Assembly: GCF_013375535.1 (NCBI RefSeq)
Contig: NZ_JABXJG010000002.1
Span: 124,001 to 188,000 of the forward strand
DNA: 64,000 nucleotides
Reading direction: 5' to 3'
DNA from: Sphingobium sp. 15-1
Lineage (GTDB): Bacteria > Pseudomonadota > Alphaproteobacteria > Sphingomonadales > Sphingomonadaceae
This document shows, one piece after another, positions 53,209 through 62,686 of this stretch (the stretch's first letter is position 1; each line of letters starts with the position of its first letter). The notes under the pieces were generated by a model that saw only the letters and a list, made by a program, of their open reading frames with translations, was not told where the DNA came from and searched no databases. Made by a program: the position numbers and the translations under genes.

Positions 53209-55689
53209 ATGATCAGAAAAAAGGCACTATTGATTGGCGGCATTTCCGCCATAGCTGTCCTCGCTGGACCAGCGCAGGCCCAGATCGCGGCGGAAACTGA
53301 TGCCGGCAAGACGACAGTCGGCGCGGCACCAGCCCCGCAAGATCCCAATGTCGGTGAAATCATCGTCACGGCGAATAAGCGCGAACAGAATTTGAACAAG
53401 GTCGGTCTGTCGATCACCGCATTGGGCGCGTCCGATCTTGCCGCCCGGCGCATCGCCAATGTCGCGGACCTTGCGCTTGCGACGCCGGGCCTGACCTTCG
53501 CCCCAACCCCGGACAACACGCCGATCTATACCCTGCGCGGCGTCGGTTTCTTCGAATATTCGCTGGGCGCTTATCCGGACGTCAGTCTTTATCTGGATCA
53601 GGCGCCGCTTCCATTGCCGGCGATGGCTACGCTGACCGCCTTCGACCTGGAGCGCGTCGAAGTGTTGAAAGGGCCGCAGGGAACCCTGTTCGGCAACAAT
53701 GCGACCGGCGGCGCGATCAACTTCGTCGCCGCGAAACCGACGAAGGATTTCTCCGGCGGCGTGGAAATCGGCTATGGCCGCTTCAATAGCCTTGAGGTTT
53801 CCGGTCATGTGAGCGGGCCGCTGACGGACACGCTGAGCGCCCGGCTGGCGGTGAAGGCGGCCAAGGGCGACGACTGGCAAAAGAGCATCACCCGCGACGA
53901 CACCATCGGAAAACAGGACAATATCGCCGCTCGCCTCATCGTCGACTGGGAACCGACCGATCGCCTGAAATTCTCGCTCAACCTCAATGGCTGGCGTGAC
54001 AGAAGCGATCCGCCGAGCCCGCAACTGATCGCCTTCAACCCTCAGGGTTCCACGGTGGGCGTTCCGCTGTTCACCTCCCCGATCGCGCCCGCCAATGCGC
54101 GGGCGACGGACTGGGGACCGGGTCAGCGCCCCTATCAGGACAATCGCTTCAAGCAGGCGACGTTGCGCGGCGATTATGATTTCGGCTTCGCTTCCCTGAC
54201 TTCCGTGACCGGCTATTCCGACTATAGGATGCAGGCGTCGACCGACAATGACGGGTCGTTTTACCGCGACCAGCAAGCCACCAGGATCGATGGCCGCGCC
54301 AAGTCCTTCACCCAGGAACTGCGGCTGTCCAATGGAAGCCGGTCGGGATTCCGCTGGGTGATCGGCGCGAATTACGAGCACACCACAGTCTATCAGGAAA
54401 CGCGCGTCAATTTCGAGGAAGGAACGGCCGCCGCAGACCTTGGCATCGTGCGGAACGTGAACATCAGCGACAGCAAGATGAACAATTATGCCGGCTTTGC
54501 GAACGCCGAATATGACATCACCGACGAGCTGACATTGAAGGCGGGCGTCAGGCGCACCCGGGCGACACGCGACTTTTTCGCTTCCAACGCCGACAGTCCC
54601 GATTTCGTGGCCACGCCCGCCGACATCAGGCCGCGTGTCGGCACGCCAGCGATCTCCCTGACGGATTTCCTGAACGCGGCATTCGGCGCGGTATATGGCA
54701 ACAGGCCGGATGGAACGCGGGTGGTGCCGCTCATTCAGCCTTTCGCCTCCTTCATTCTGGACAACAGGACCAATCCGGACGGCACCCCGGTCGATCCCGC
54801 GACCTATTTGACCACCGGCGTGGTCAATAATCGCCTGGTGGAGCATAACACGGCCTGGAGCGCGGGCGTCGATTACAAGCCCAGCAGTTCGCTGCTGCTC
54901 TACTTCAACGTGTCGAAGGGCTATAAGGCGGGCAGCTTCCCGCATCTGTCCGGTTCGACCGCCCTGGCCTATGGCGCCGTGAAACAGGAATCGATCCTCG
55001 ATTTCGAGGGCGGCTTCAAGGCGCAACTGTTCGACCGCATGCTGTCGGTCAACGGCGCCGCCTTCTATTATGATTACCGGAACAAGCAGCTTCGCGGCAA
55101 ATTCGTCGATCCGCTATTGGGCTCCCTCGATCGCCTGATCAACGTGCCCAAGTCGCGCATCACCGGCGGCGAACTGGACATTCAGGCGAGACCGATGAGG
55201 GGGCTGAGCCTTTCCGCCTCGGCAACCTATGTCAAGGCGGAGGTCATCGATTATGAAGGAACGGTCGGTCAAACGACCGCGCCACTGCCGGGCGGCGGAA
55301 GCATCAACGTGCCGATCCTCGCTGACTTCAAGGGCGCGCAGCTTCCGCTCTCCCCGAAGTTCCAATATTCGATCCGGGCGGATTATGATTTCCCGCTGAC
55401 GACCGATCTCAACGGATTTGTCGGAGCGGGCGTGAACGGTCAGACCAAGTCCATCGGCATACTGACGGTCGATCCGGCGAAGGAAAAACTCTATGAGGTG
55501 AACGCCCGCGCGCTCGTGAGCGTGAATGCCGGCCTTCGCTCCGCCGACGACACTTGGCGACTGACATTCTGGGGCAAGAACATCTTCAACAAATATTACT
55601 GGACCAGCGCGATCCAGGCCTATGACACCGATGTCCGCTATGCGGGCCGTCCCGCCGAATATGGCGCGTCCTTCGCCTATAAATTCTGA
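53209..55689 (+). CDS. TonB-dependent outer-membrane receptor 3
   Basis: 826 residues from the ATG at 53209, which gives a clean signal peptide (KKALLIGGISAIAVLAGPAQAQ). Plug start EIIVTANKREQNLNKVGLSI, VEVLKGPQGTLFGNNATGGAINF, and a barrel ending in YGASFAYKF. It belongs to the same receptor type as 1 and 2 but is clearly more divergent (no STGCC block). A 15-bp perfect hairpin follows its stop, then an MFS transporter gene, so outer- and inner-membrane transport steps are paired. Confidence 0.93.
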   Translation: MIRKKALLIGGISAIAVLAGPAQAQIAAETDAGKTTVGAAPAPQDPNVGEIIVTANKREQNLNKVGLSITALGASDLAARRIANVADLALATPGLTFAPTPDNTPIYTLRGVGFFEYSLGAYPDVSLYLDQAPLPLPAMATLTAFDLERVEVLKGPQGTLFGNNATGGAINFVAAKPTKDFSGGVEIGYGRFNSLEVSGHVSGPLTDTLSARLAVKAAKGDDWQKSITRDDTIGKQDNIAARLIVDWEPTDRLKFSLNLNGWRDRSDPPSPQLIAFNPQGSTVGVPLFTSPIAPANARATDWGPGQRPYQDNRFKQATLRGDYDFGFASLTSVTGYSDYRMQASTDNDGSFYRDQQATRIDGRAKSFTQELRLSNGSRSGFRWVIGANYEHTTVYQETRVNFEEGTAAADLGIVRNVNISDSKMNNYAGFANAEYDITDELTLKAGVRRTRATRDFFASNADSPDFVATPADIRPRVGTPAISLTDFLNAAFGAVYGNRPDGTRVVPLIQPFASFILDNRTNPDGTPVDPATYLTTGVVNNRLVEHNTAWSAGVDYKPSSSLLLYFNVSKGYKAGSFPHLSGSTALAYGAVKQESILDFEGGFKAQLFDRMLSVNGAAFYYDYRNKQLRGKFVDPLLGSLDRLINVPKSRITGGELDIQARPMRGLSLSASATYVKAEVIDYEGTVGQTTAPLPGGGSINVPILADFKGAQLPLSPKFQYSIRADYDFPLTTDLNGFVGAGVNGQTKSIGILTVDPAKEKLYEVNARALVSVNAGLRSADDTWRLTFWGKNIFNKYYWTSAIQAYDTDVRYAGRPAEYGASFAYKF

Positions 55690-55702
55690 CGATCGGCCAA
55701 CA

Positions 55703-55737
55703 CCATGCCGCCGCTCCCCCATGGAGCGGCGGCATGG
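55703..55737. terminator. Strong hairpin after TonB receptor 3
   Basis: CCATGCCGCCGCTCC (55703-55717) and GGAGCGGCGGCATGG (55723-55737) pair perfectly over 15 bp with a 5-base loop, 14 bases after the receptor stop and 43 bases before the transporter start. No T-run is present. Confidence 0.65.
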
Positions 55738-55779
55738 GACGGAATGCTACCCATCGCGTTCAGAACCGGGAGACGACCA

Positions 55780-56928
55780 ATGGCAAGCCAGTCCTTTCCG
55801 AAAAGCCAGACGATCGCGGTCGTCACCATCGCCGTCGTCGCCGGTTGCGTCCCTCCGCTGCAGCCCATGCTGCTCGGCGGCCTGCTGGCGGAGGGCAGGA
55901 TCGGCGCGGCCGCCATGGGCTATGCCGCCGCGGCCGAAGGGCTGGGCATGGTGATCGGCACCACCCTCGCAAGCGCCTTGCTCGCCCCCCGGCGGCTGCG
56001 GCTCATTGCGGTCCTTGCGCTGCTTGCGGTGATGGCCGCGAACGTCATGACCATCGCCATGCCCCCGCCGGGCATCATCGCGGCCCGCGGCTTGAGTGGG
56101 CTTGGCAACGGCATCCTGTTCTGGGTCTTTGTGGGCATGCTCGCTCGATCCGAACTGCCCACGCGGCTGTTCGGCACTTATTACAGCGCAAACGCCGCGC
56201 TGGTCTTCCTCACGTCGGTGTTCCTCGCATCCTCCGCTGCGGGCCGCTCAGCCTCGCTCCTTGGCTATGGCTTTCTGATCGCCCTCTATGTCCCTCTCCT
56301 GCTGGCGATCCGCTTCGCGCCGAACGACTATGCGGACCTCCGTCAAGGCGATGGCGACCTTGCGCTGCCCCCGCTTTGGGGCTTTTCAGCCCTGGCCGCC
56401 GTCATATTGTTTCTGGCCGGCGTGATGTCTTTCTGGATCTATTCAGTCCCTCTTGGCCATCAGGCGGGGATAGCCACGCAATCGATGAAAGCGATCGTCG
56501 GCGCGGGTACGGGCGTCCAGATATTGGGCGGCCTGGCGGCGATTTCGCTGGCCACGAGGCTGTCCGGCACCGGCGTGGTCATCTTCACGGCGGGCGGCGG
56601 GCTTCTGGCCGTGATGGCGACGCTGACCAGCAGCGACATGCTGGTTTGGGCATCGGCCGTGTCGATCCTGGCATTTTGCTGGATGTTCGGCCTTCCATTC
56701 CACATCGCTTTCCTGAACGACGCTGATCCGACCCGGCGCGCCTCCATGTTCGTCGGCACCGCGCAGCTCGTGGGCCTTACGATCGGGCCGCTGCTGGCGT
56801 CACCGATGATCTCTGCCCGCAACTATGTTCCCGCGAGCTACGCGGCGATTGGCTGCTTCGCTCTCGCGCTGCTGTTGGCGGTCGGCATAGGCGCCAAGGG
56901 CAGGTTTCGGCGGTTTTCCCCGGCTTGA
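55780..56928 (+). CDS. MFS-type transporter
   Basis: 382 residues from the ATG at 55780 (GGGAG 8 bases upstream). About ten to twelve hydrophobic helices, such as IAVVTIAVVAGCVPPLQPMLLGGLL, LIAVLALLAVMAANVMTIAM, AALVFLTSVFLAS, LAAVILFLAGVMSFWIYSVPL and YAAIGCFALALLLAVGIGAKG. The pattern with GLGMVIGTTLASAL and ARGLSGLGNGILFW fits the major facilitator superfamily. It probably imports the compound delivered by receptor 3 into the cytoplasm, or exports a product; the direction is not known. Confidence 0.82.
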   Translation: MASQSFPKSQTIAVVTIAVVAGCVPPLQPMLLGGLLAEGRIGAAAMGYAAAAEGLGMVIGTTLASALLAPRRLRLIAVLALLAVMAANVMTIAMPPPGIIAARGLSGLGNGILFWVFVGMLARSELPTRLFGTYYSANAALVFLTSVFLASSAAGRSASLLGYGFLIALYVPLLLAIRFAPNDYADLRQGDGDLALPPLWGFSALAAVILFLAGVMSFWIYSVPLGHQAGIATQSMKAIVGAGTGVQILGGLAAISLATRLSGTGVVIFTAGGGLLAVMATLTSSDMLVWASAVSILAFCWMFGLPFHIAFLNDADPTRRASMFVGTAQLVGLTIGPLLASPMISARNYVPASYAAIGCFALALLLAVGIGAKGRFRRFSPA

Positions 56929-56968
56929 TTAGTATGTTTAAATTTTATAATATTCCATTATTTTATGA

Positions 56969-56986
56969 ATTATCGAATATGTTGCA
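56969..56986 (+). promoter_or_regulatory. Candidate operator upstream of acyl-CoA synthetase
   Basis: ATTATCGAATATGTTGCA holds the 12-mer ATTATCGAATAT that also occurs at 47562-47573 on the other strand, followed by a TTGCAA box 73 bases before the GTG start. The surrounding 60 bases are AT-only to a degree not seen inside genes here. Confidence 0.45.
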
Positions 56987-57054
56987 ATCGCCGCACCAGC
57001 TTGGAATGACGGTTCCATCTCTCGGCATTTGCCTGTCCATCTGGAGATAATATC

Positions 57055-58992
57055 GTGCTCGACAATGACGGCGTTTGGTATCCCAGCCCCAAGCAGGTGA
57101 GTGATGCTCGGGTGACCCGACTTGCCGAACTGCTCGGCGTGGACGGCTTCGATGCGCTTTACGAACTCTCGCTTGCGGACCCGGAGCGCTATTGGCGCGG
57201 GCTGGGCGAGCTTGCGGGCTTTCAATGGTCGCGCCCCTTCGACAAGCTTCTCGACCAATCGGAAGGAAAGCAGTTTCCGCGATGGTTCGTCGGCGGAGAG
57301 CTCAATTTCGTGGACAGCATCATCGCCAAGGCCAGCGAGATCGGCACGCCCGCTCTGATCGTGGAACTGGAAGACGGACGAACCTCCCAGATCGGCTATT
57401 CCGAACTCGCCACTGGAATCCTTCGCCATGCTGCCGGGCTGCGAGAAGCGGGCGTGGCGCGCGGCGACAGCGTGGGGCTGCTCATGGAACCAGGCGTGGA
57501 GGTCGCGACCTCCTTGCTGGCGCTTGCGGCGCTGGGCGCCATCGCCGTGCCGATGTTCAGCGGGTTCGGTCATGAAGCGATCAGCGCGCGATTGAAAGCA
57601 TGCGATGCGAGGGTGCTGATCGCGACGACCGGCTTCAAGCGTCGGGGCCGGACGATTGATCTGAGGCCCACGGTGACGGAGGTCGTGACCGGCTTGCCCG
57701 GCATCGAAACGCTGATCGTCAGCGACAAATATGGGCTGGGCGACTTTCCCCTTTCGACCCCCGTCACGGTCCTGCCATGGGCGTCCGTGGACGCGGAACC
57801 GGCGGACGCCATTCCAGCCCGCATGGACCCGAACGACCCTTTCCTGATCCTCTACACGTCCGGAACGACTGGCGCGCCCAAGGGCACCGTCCATGTGCAT
57901 GGGGGCTTCCCGCTCAAGATCCTCAACGATGCGGCCTTGTATTTCGATCTGGGACCGGGGGACCGTTGGCTGTTCCCGGCGGACATGGGGTGGGTCGCGG
58001 GATCGGTGACCCTGCTGGGCGCCTTGCTCAACGGCGCGACGCTCGTCCTTTTCGACGGCGCGCCCAATTGGCCCGATTGGTCGAGGATCGGCCAGATCAT
58101 AGAAAGGTCCAGGGTCACGCATCTGGGCTCTTCCCCCACGCTGATCCGCTCCCTGGCCGCCAATGAGGATGAGGCGCTGCGGTATGACCTATCTTCGCTC
58201 CGCCTGATCATCACGGCCGGCGAAGCGATCGCTCCGGAACATTTCCTCTGGTACAGCCGGGCGTTTGGACGCGGCGAGGCGCCCGTCATCAACTATACGG
58301 GCGGGACAGAGGTCTCCGGCGGGTTGCTGGGCAATATTCCGGTGCGTCCGATCAGGCCCTCCTGGTTCAATTCCGTGACACCCGGCGTCGTCGTCGATGT
58401 TTTCGATCCGGACGGGAAGCCGCTGGAAAACGGGGTGGGCGAACTCGTCGTCCTGGAACCGTGCGTCGGCATGACCCAGGGTTTCTGGCAGGACCCGGCC
58501 CGCTATCTCGAAACCTATTGGGAGACATTCCCTGGAATCTGGGCGCATGGCGACCTTGCCCTTCGGGACGAGACGGGATGTTTCCAGCTTCTCGGGCGTT
58601 CCGACGACATGATGAAGATCGCGGGCAAGCGCCTGGGTCCGGCGGAGGTCGAAGACAGCCTCGCCGCCATAGCGGGCGTCGCGGAGGTGGCGGCCATCGG
58701 CGTGCCCGATCCGATCAAGGGGACGGCGCTGGTCGTCTTCTTCGTCGGGGACGGCGAAGAGGCGGCGACCGGCCGGCAAGTCGTCGAAATCCTGGAGAAC
58801 AGCCTGGGGCGCGCGTTCAAGCCCGCCGCGGTCCACGCGCTTCCCGAATTTCCCAAGAACCGCAGCGGCAAGATCCTGCGCCGCATCCTGCGGCGGGCCT
58901 ATCTGGGCGAACCGCTGGGCGATGTCACCGCGCTCGCCAATCCCGACATGCTCGACATCGTGGCGCGCAAGGGCGCAGCCCATCGATCATAG
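57055..58992 (+). CDS. AMP-forming acyl-CoA synthetase
   Basis: 645 residues from a GTG start (GGAGA about 9 bases upstream). ACS-type N-terminus (WYPSPKQVSDARVTRLAELLG...ERYWRGLGELAGFQWSRPFDKLLD), P-loop LYTSGTTGAPKGTVHVHGG, YTGGTEVSGG, GDLALRDETGCFQLLGRSDDMMKIAGKR, and the catalytic lysine in NRSGKILRR. The long N-terminus places it with acetyl/propionyl/acetoacetyl-CoA synthetases rather than long-chain ligases. With a downstream ACAD/kinase pair it may activate a short or hydroxylated acid. Confidence 0.9.
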   Translation: MLDNDGVWYPSPKQVSDARVTRLAELLGVDGFDALYELSLADPERYWRGLGELAGFQWSRPFDKLLDQSEGKQFPRWFVGGELNFVDSIIAKASEIGTPALIVELEDGRTSQIGYSELATGILRHAAGLREAGVARGDSVGLLMEPGVEVATSLLALAALGAIAVPMFSGFGHEAISARLKACDARVLIATTGFKRRGRTIDLRPTVTEVVTGLPGIETLIVSDKYGLGDFPLSTPVTVLPWASVDAEPADAIPARMDPNDPFLILYTSGTTGAPKGTVHVHGGFPLKILNDAALYFDLGPGDRWLFPADMGWVAGSVTLLGALLNGATLVLFDGAPNWPDWSRIGQIIERSRVTHLGSSPTLIRSLAANEDEALRYDLSSLRLIITAGEAIAPEHFLWYSRAFGRGEAPVINYTGGTEVSGGLLGNIPVRPIRPSWFNSVTPGVVVDVFDPDGKPLENGVGELVVLEPCVGMTQGFWQDPARYLETYWETFPGIWAHGDLALRDETGCFQLLGRSDDMMKIAGKRLGPAEVEDSLAAIAGVAEVAAIGVPDPIKGTALVVFFVGDGEEAATGRQVVEILENSLGRAFKPAAVHALPEFPKNRSGKILRRILRRAYLGEPLGDVTALANPDMLDIVARKGAAHRS

Positions 58993-59033
58993 CAGGACGC
59001 CGGCTGACAAGAATGATTCGGAGGGGATAGTGA

Positions 59034-61445
59034 GTGTCCGATAGCAACGCGTCAAAGGCTGTCATCGTCATCCTGCGCATCTACGCGCTGCTGCTTCTGC
59101 TGATCGGCGCGACGCTGGCCATGGGCGGCGCCTATCTGCTGACTCTGGGCGGCTCCCCCTATTATCTGCTGAGCGGTCTGGCGGTCGTTGCAAGCGCCGT
59201 CCTGCTTGGGATGAAGCGCTTCGAAGGCGCGCAGCTCTATGGCCTGATGCTGCTGGCGACGACGGTCTGGGCGCTTTGGGAATCGGGTTTTGACGGTTGG
59301 GCTCTCGCGCCGCGCGTGGTCGCGCCGGGGATCATGGGGCTGATATTGCTGATCCCCGTGATCCGCCGAACGCTGATCCGGCGGCGGCCTGCCATGCGGC
59401 CCAGCCTTGCGGCTTCAGCGATAGCGGCGGCCCTGATCGGCGGGGCGTCGCTGCATCTTCTGGCTCCCCCATTCCGGCACGCCGATCCGCAATATCAAAA
59501 TGGCATGGGCATCGCGCCGTCCGCCGTGTCGCTGACCAATAGCCCGGCCGCGGCCGCCGCTGGTCCCGCCGCGGGCGATTGGCCCAATTACGGCAATGAT
59601 TCCTATGGAACGCGCTTCAGTCCGCTGACCCAGATCACCCCCGCGAACGTATCCAAGCTGAAGCTGGCGTGGAGCTTCCGCGTAGGGGAATTCGGGAAGG
59701 GTTTCGAGGTGACGCCGCTCAAGGTCGGTCGGGCGCTCTATCTCTGCAACAACAGGAATGAGGTCATGGCGCTAGATGCCGAGACCGGCAAGCAGCTATG
59801 GCGATTCAACCCTGAGGTCGATACCCGCCCCATCTCCATCGCGGTTTGCAGAGGCGTCGCCTATTTCCGCGCTCCCGATGGCGGCGACGGCGAATGCGCC
59901 GAACGCATCCTGACGAACACGCTCGATGCCCGGCTGATCGCGCTCGACGCCCGGAGCGGCAAGCGCTGCCGTGATTTTGGGAATAATGGCGAGGTTTCCC
60001 TGCTGACCGGCATGGGCGAAGTCCGGCACGGCTATTATCATGTGACGTCCGCGCCCACGATAGTCCGGGGCAAGGTCGTCCTGGGCGGCTGGGTGATCGA
60101 CAATCAGAAGGTGGATGTGCCGTCGGGCGTCATCCGCGCATTCGACGCGATGACTGGCCGGCTGGCCTGGGCGTTCGATTCCGGCCGCCCGGACCGCCGC
60201 ACCGAACCTGCCCCCGGCGAAACTTATACGCGTGGTACGCCTAATAGCTGGGCGCCGATGAGCGCGGACGAGGAGCTTGGCCTGGTCTATGTGCCGACGG
60301 GCAATTCCAGCCCGGATTATTTCGGCGGCCAGCGCCGTCCCTTCGACGAGAAATATTCGGGCGCCGTCGTCGCCATCGACGCGGACACGGGCGGCGTGCG
60401 CTGGACATTCCAGACCGTCCACCACGACCTGTGGGATTATGACGTCGCGTCCCAACCGACGCTGGTGAATTATCCGTCGCCCGCCGGTATCGTTCGCGCA
60501 CTCATACAACCCACGAAGCGTGGCGAGCTTTTCGTGCTCGACCGCGTTACCGGGCGCCCTTTGCGCCAGGTCGTGGAGCGCCGCGTGCCGACGCGGGGCG
60601 CGGCGCCGGAAGAACGGGTTTCCCCGACCCAGCCTTTCTCCGTCGGCATGCCGTCCTTTGGGGGCGCCGCTTTCACCGAAGGCGAAATGTGGGGGATAAC
60701 GCCGCTCGACCAGCTTTATTGCCGGATCAAATTCCGGCAGGCCCGCTATGACGGCACGATGGAGCCGCCGGGCATGACGTCCGCGATCGATCTGCCGGGT
60801 TTTCTGGGCGGGATCGACTGGGGCGGAGTTTCGGTCGACGCGGATCGCGGGATCGTGATCGTCAATTCGAACAAAATGGGCTTCCTTACCCGGCTGGTTC
60901 CCCGGACAGAAATCAATCGCATCGGGCTGAAGGCCTATAAGGGCGATACGGTGCCGCCGAATTTCGATACGGTCATCTTCGCTCCGGGCGAGGGCGCGCC
61001 CTATGGCGTGTCGCAGCCGCCCTTCCTGTCGCCTCTGAACGTCCCATGCAATCAGCCGCCTTATGGCACGATCAGCGCTGTCGACCTGAAGAGCGGGAAG
61101 CTGATCTGGACCAAGACCCTGGGCACCGCGCGCGACAGCGGCCCGATGGGCATTCCATCGATGCTGCCGCTGCCCTTTGGCACGCCCAATATCGGCGGTT
61201 CGGTCACGACCAGAAGCGGGCTGTTCTTCATCGGCGCGGCTTCGGATGATTATCTGCGCGCCTATGATACGGCTTCGGGCCGGATATTGTGGCGGCAGCG
61301 TCTGCCAGCGGGCGGACAGGCGACGCCGATGACTTATCTTTCGCCTGCCAGCCGCCGCCAATTCGTGCTGATCGCCGCCGGGGGCCACCATGCGGCGGGG
61401 ACGACGAAGGGGGACTATATCCTCGCCTATGCCCTGCCGAAATGA
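59034..61445 (+). CDS. PQQ-dependent membrane dehydrogenase (glucose/quinate dehydrogenase type)
   Basis: 803 residues from a GTG with GGAGGGG 7 bases upstream. Five membrane helices in the first 145 residues (for example VIVILRIYALLLLLIGATLAMGG and GIMGLILLIPVI), then the eight-blade PQQ propeller: DWPNYGNDSYGTRFSPLTQIT, YLCNNRNEVMALDAETGKQLWRF, VHHDLWDYDVASQPTL and a C-terminal GGHHAAGTTKGDYILAYALP. Such enzymes oxidise sugars, quinate or polyols in the periplasm and pass electrons to ubiquinone. In this catabolic context the substrate may be an alcohol of the pathway compound, not glucose. Confidence 0.92.
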   Translation: MSDSNASKAVIVILRIYALLLLLIGATLAMGGAYLLTLGGSPYYLLSGLAVVASAVLLGMKRFEGAQLYGLMLLATTVWALWESGFDGWALAPRVVAPGIMGLILLIPVIRRTLIRRRPAMRPSLAASAIAAALIGGASLHLLAPPFRHADPQYQNGMGIAPSAVSLTNSPAAAAAGPAAGDWPNYGNDSYGTRFSPLTQITPANVSKLKLAWSFRVGEFGKGFEVTPLKVGRALYLCNNRNEVMALDAETGKQLWRFNPEVDTRPISIAVCRGVAYFRAPDGGDGECAERILTNTLDARLIALDARSGKRCRDFGNNGEVSLLTGMGEVRHGYYHVTSAPTIVRGKVVLGGWVIDNQKVDVPSGVIRAFDAMTGRLAWAFDSGRPDRRTEPAPGETYTRGTPNSWAPMSADEELGLVYVPTGNSSPDYFGGQRRPFDEKYSGAVVAIDADTGGVRWTFQTVHHDLWDYDVASQPTLVNYPSPAGIVRALIQPTKRGELFVLDRVTGRPLRQVVERRVPTRGAAPEERVSPTQPFSVGMPSFGGAAFTEGEMWGITPLDQLYCRIKFRQARYDGTMEPPGMTSAIDLPGFLGGIDWGGVSVDADRGIVIVNSNKMGFLTRLVPRTEINRIGLKAYKGDTVPPNFDTVIFAPGEGAPYGVSQPPFLSPLNVPCNQPPYGTISAVDLKSGKLIWTKTLGTARDSGPMGIPSMLPLPFGTPNIGGSVTTRSGLFFIGAASDDYLRAYDTASGRILWRQRLPAGGQATPMTYLSPASRRQFVLIAAGGHHAAGTTKGDYILAYALPK

Positions 61446-61513
61446 CGGGCGCGGCGAAAGGCGAATATGCGGCCGGGACCATGCCGCAGGACCGGATAAT
61501 CAGGAGAATATCG

Positions 61514-62686
61514 ATGAGCGAACGGGCATTGGCGATTGCCGCGAAGATCGAGGCTTTCGTGCGCGAGACGATCATCCCCTATGAGAAAGATCCCCGGGCT
61601 ACGGCGCATGGGCCGACCGACGAACTGGTGCAGGAAATGCGGGCGAAGGCGCGCGCCGCGGGTATCCTAACGCCCCATATTCTGGCGGACGGATCGCATT
61701 TGACCCAGCGCGAGACGGCGATGGTGCTGATCAAGTCGGGCCTTTCGCCATTGGGACCGCTGGCGGTGAACGGCATGGCGCCGGACGAAGGGAGCATGTA
61801 CCTGCTCGGCCGCGTGGCGACGCCCGAACAGAAAGCGCGCTTCCTCGAACCGCTCGTGTCGGGCGAAGCGCGTTCAGCCTTCTTCATGACCGAACCGGCG
61901 GCCGATGGAGGCGCCGGTTCGGACCCGTCGATGATGAAGACCAGTTGCCGCCTGGAGGGCGATCATTGGGTGATCGACGGGCGCAAGGCCTTCATCACCG
62001 GCGCGAAGGGCGCGAAGGTCGGGATCATCATGGCCAAGTCCGACGAGGGCGCATGCATGTTCCTGGTCGACCTGCCCGATCCCGCGATCCGGATCGAGCG
62101 GGTGTTGGACACGATCGACAGTTCCATGCCCGGCGGCCATTCGATGGTGGCGATCGACAATCTGCGCGTCCCGGCGGGTCAGATGCTGGGCAATGCTGGC
62201 GACGGGTTCAAGCTGGCGCAGATCCGGCTGTCCCCGGCGCGGCTTTCGCACTGCATGCGCTGGCTCGGCGCGTGCATCAGGGCCAACGAGATCGCCACCG
62301 ACTATGCCTGCCGGCGGCACGCCTTCGGCAAGGCGCTGATCGACCATGAAGGCGTCGGTTTCCAGCTTGCCGAAAATAGGATCGATCTCAAGCAGGCCGA
62401 ACTGATGATCGATTGGTGCGCCTCTGTCCTGGACGAAGGGCATCTGGGCACGGCGGAAAGTTCGATGGCCAAGGTCGCCGTGTCGGAAGCGCTGTTCCGC
62501 ATCGCTGACCGCTGCGTGCAGATCATGGGCGGAACCGGCGTTTCAGGCGACACCGTTGTCGAACAAATATTCCGCGAAGTCCGCGCCTTCCGCATTTATG
62601 ACGGCCCGACCGAAGTCCACAAATGGTCGCTCGCCAAGCGGATCAAGGGCGAGCACCGGTCCCGCATGGAGGCCCAGGCGGCATGA
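61514..62686 (+). CDS. Acyl-CoA dehydrogenase family protein
   Basis: 390 residues from the ATG at 61514 (AGGAGAA 5-6 bases upstream). Signature stretches FFMTEPAADGGAGSDPS (flavin/substrate loop), VIDGRKAFITGAKGAKVGIIMAKS, RRHAFGKALIDHEGVGFQLAENRIDL and IMGGTGVSGDTVVEQIFREVRAFRIYDGPTEVHKWSLAKRI. This is the ACAD10/11- and FadE36-like branch that pairs with APH-type kinases. Its stop overlaps the kinase start, so the two act together. Confidence 0.9.
   Translation: MSERALAIAAKIEAFVRETIIPYEKDPRATAHGPTDELVQEMRAKARAAGILTPHILADGSHLTQRETAMVLIKSGLSPLGPLAVNGMAPDEGSMYLLGRVATPEQKARFLEPLVSGEARSAFFMTEPAADGGAGSDPSMMKTSCRLEGDHWVIDGRKAFITGAKGAKVGIIMAKSDEGACMFLVDLPDPAIRIERVLDTIDSSMPGGHSMVAIDNLRVPAGQMLGNAGDGFKLAQIRLSPARLSHCMRWLGACIRANEIATDYACRRHAFGKALIDHEGVGFQLAENRIDLKQAELMIDWCASVLDEGHLGTAESSMAKVAVSEALFRIADRCVQIMGGTGVSGDTVVEQIFREVRAFRIYDGPTEVHKWSLAKRIKGEHRSRMEAQAA

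Noticed and set aside
53227-55026. 599-codon minus-strand frame opposite TonB receptor 3
   Set aside because: Long only because of GC-rich codon bias. The receptor on the plus strand has signal peptide, plug and barrel end.
59796-61391. 531-codon minus-strand frame opposite the PQQ dehydrogenase
   Set aside because: Histidine/arginine-rich mirror frame without motifs; the plus strand has clear PQQ-propeller motifs and an RBS.
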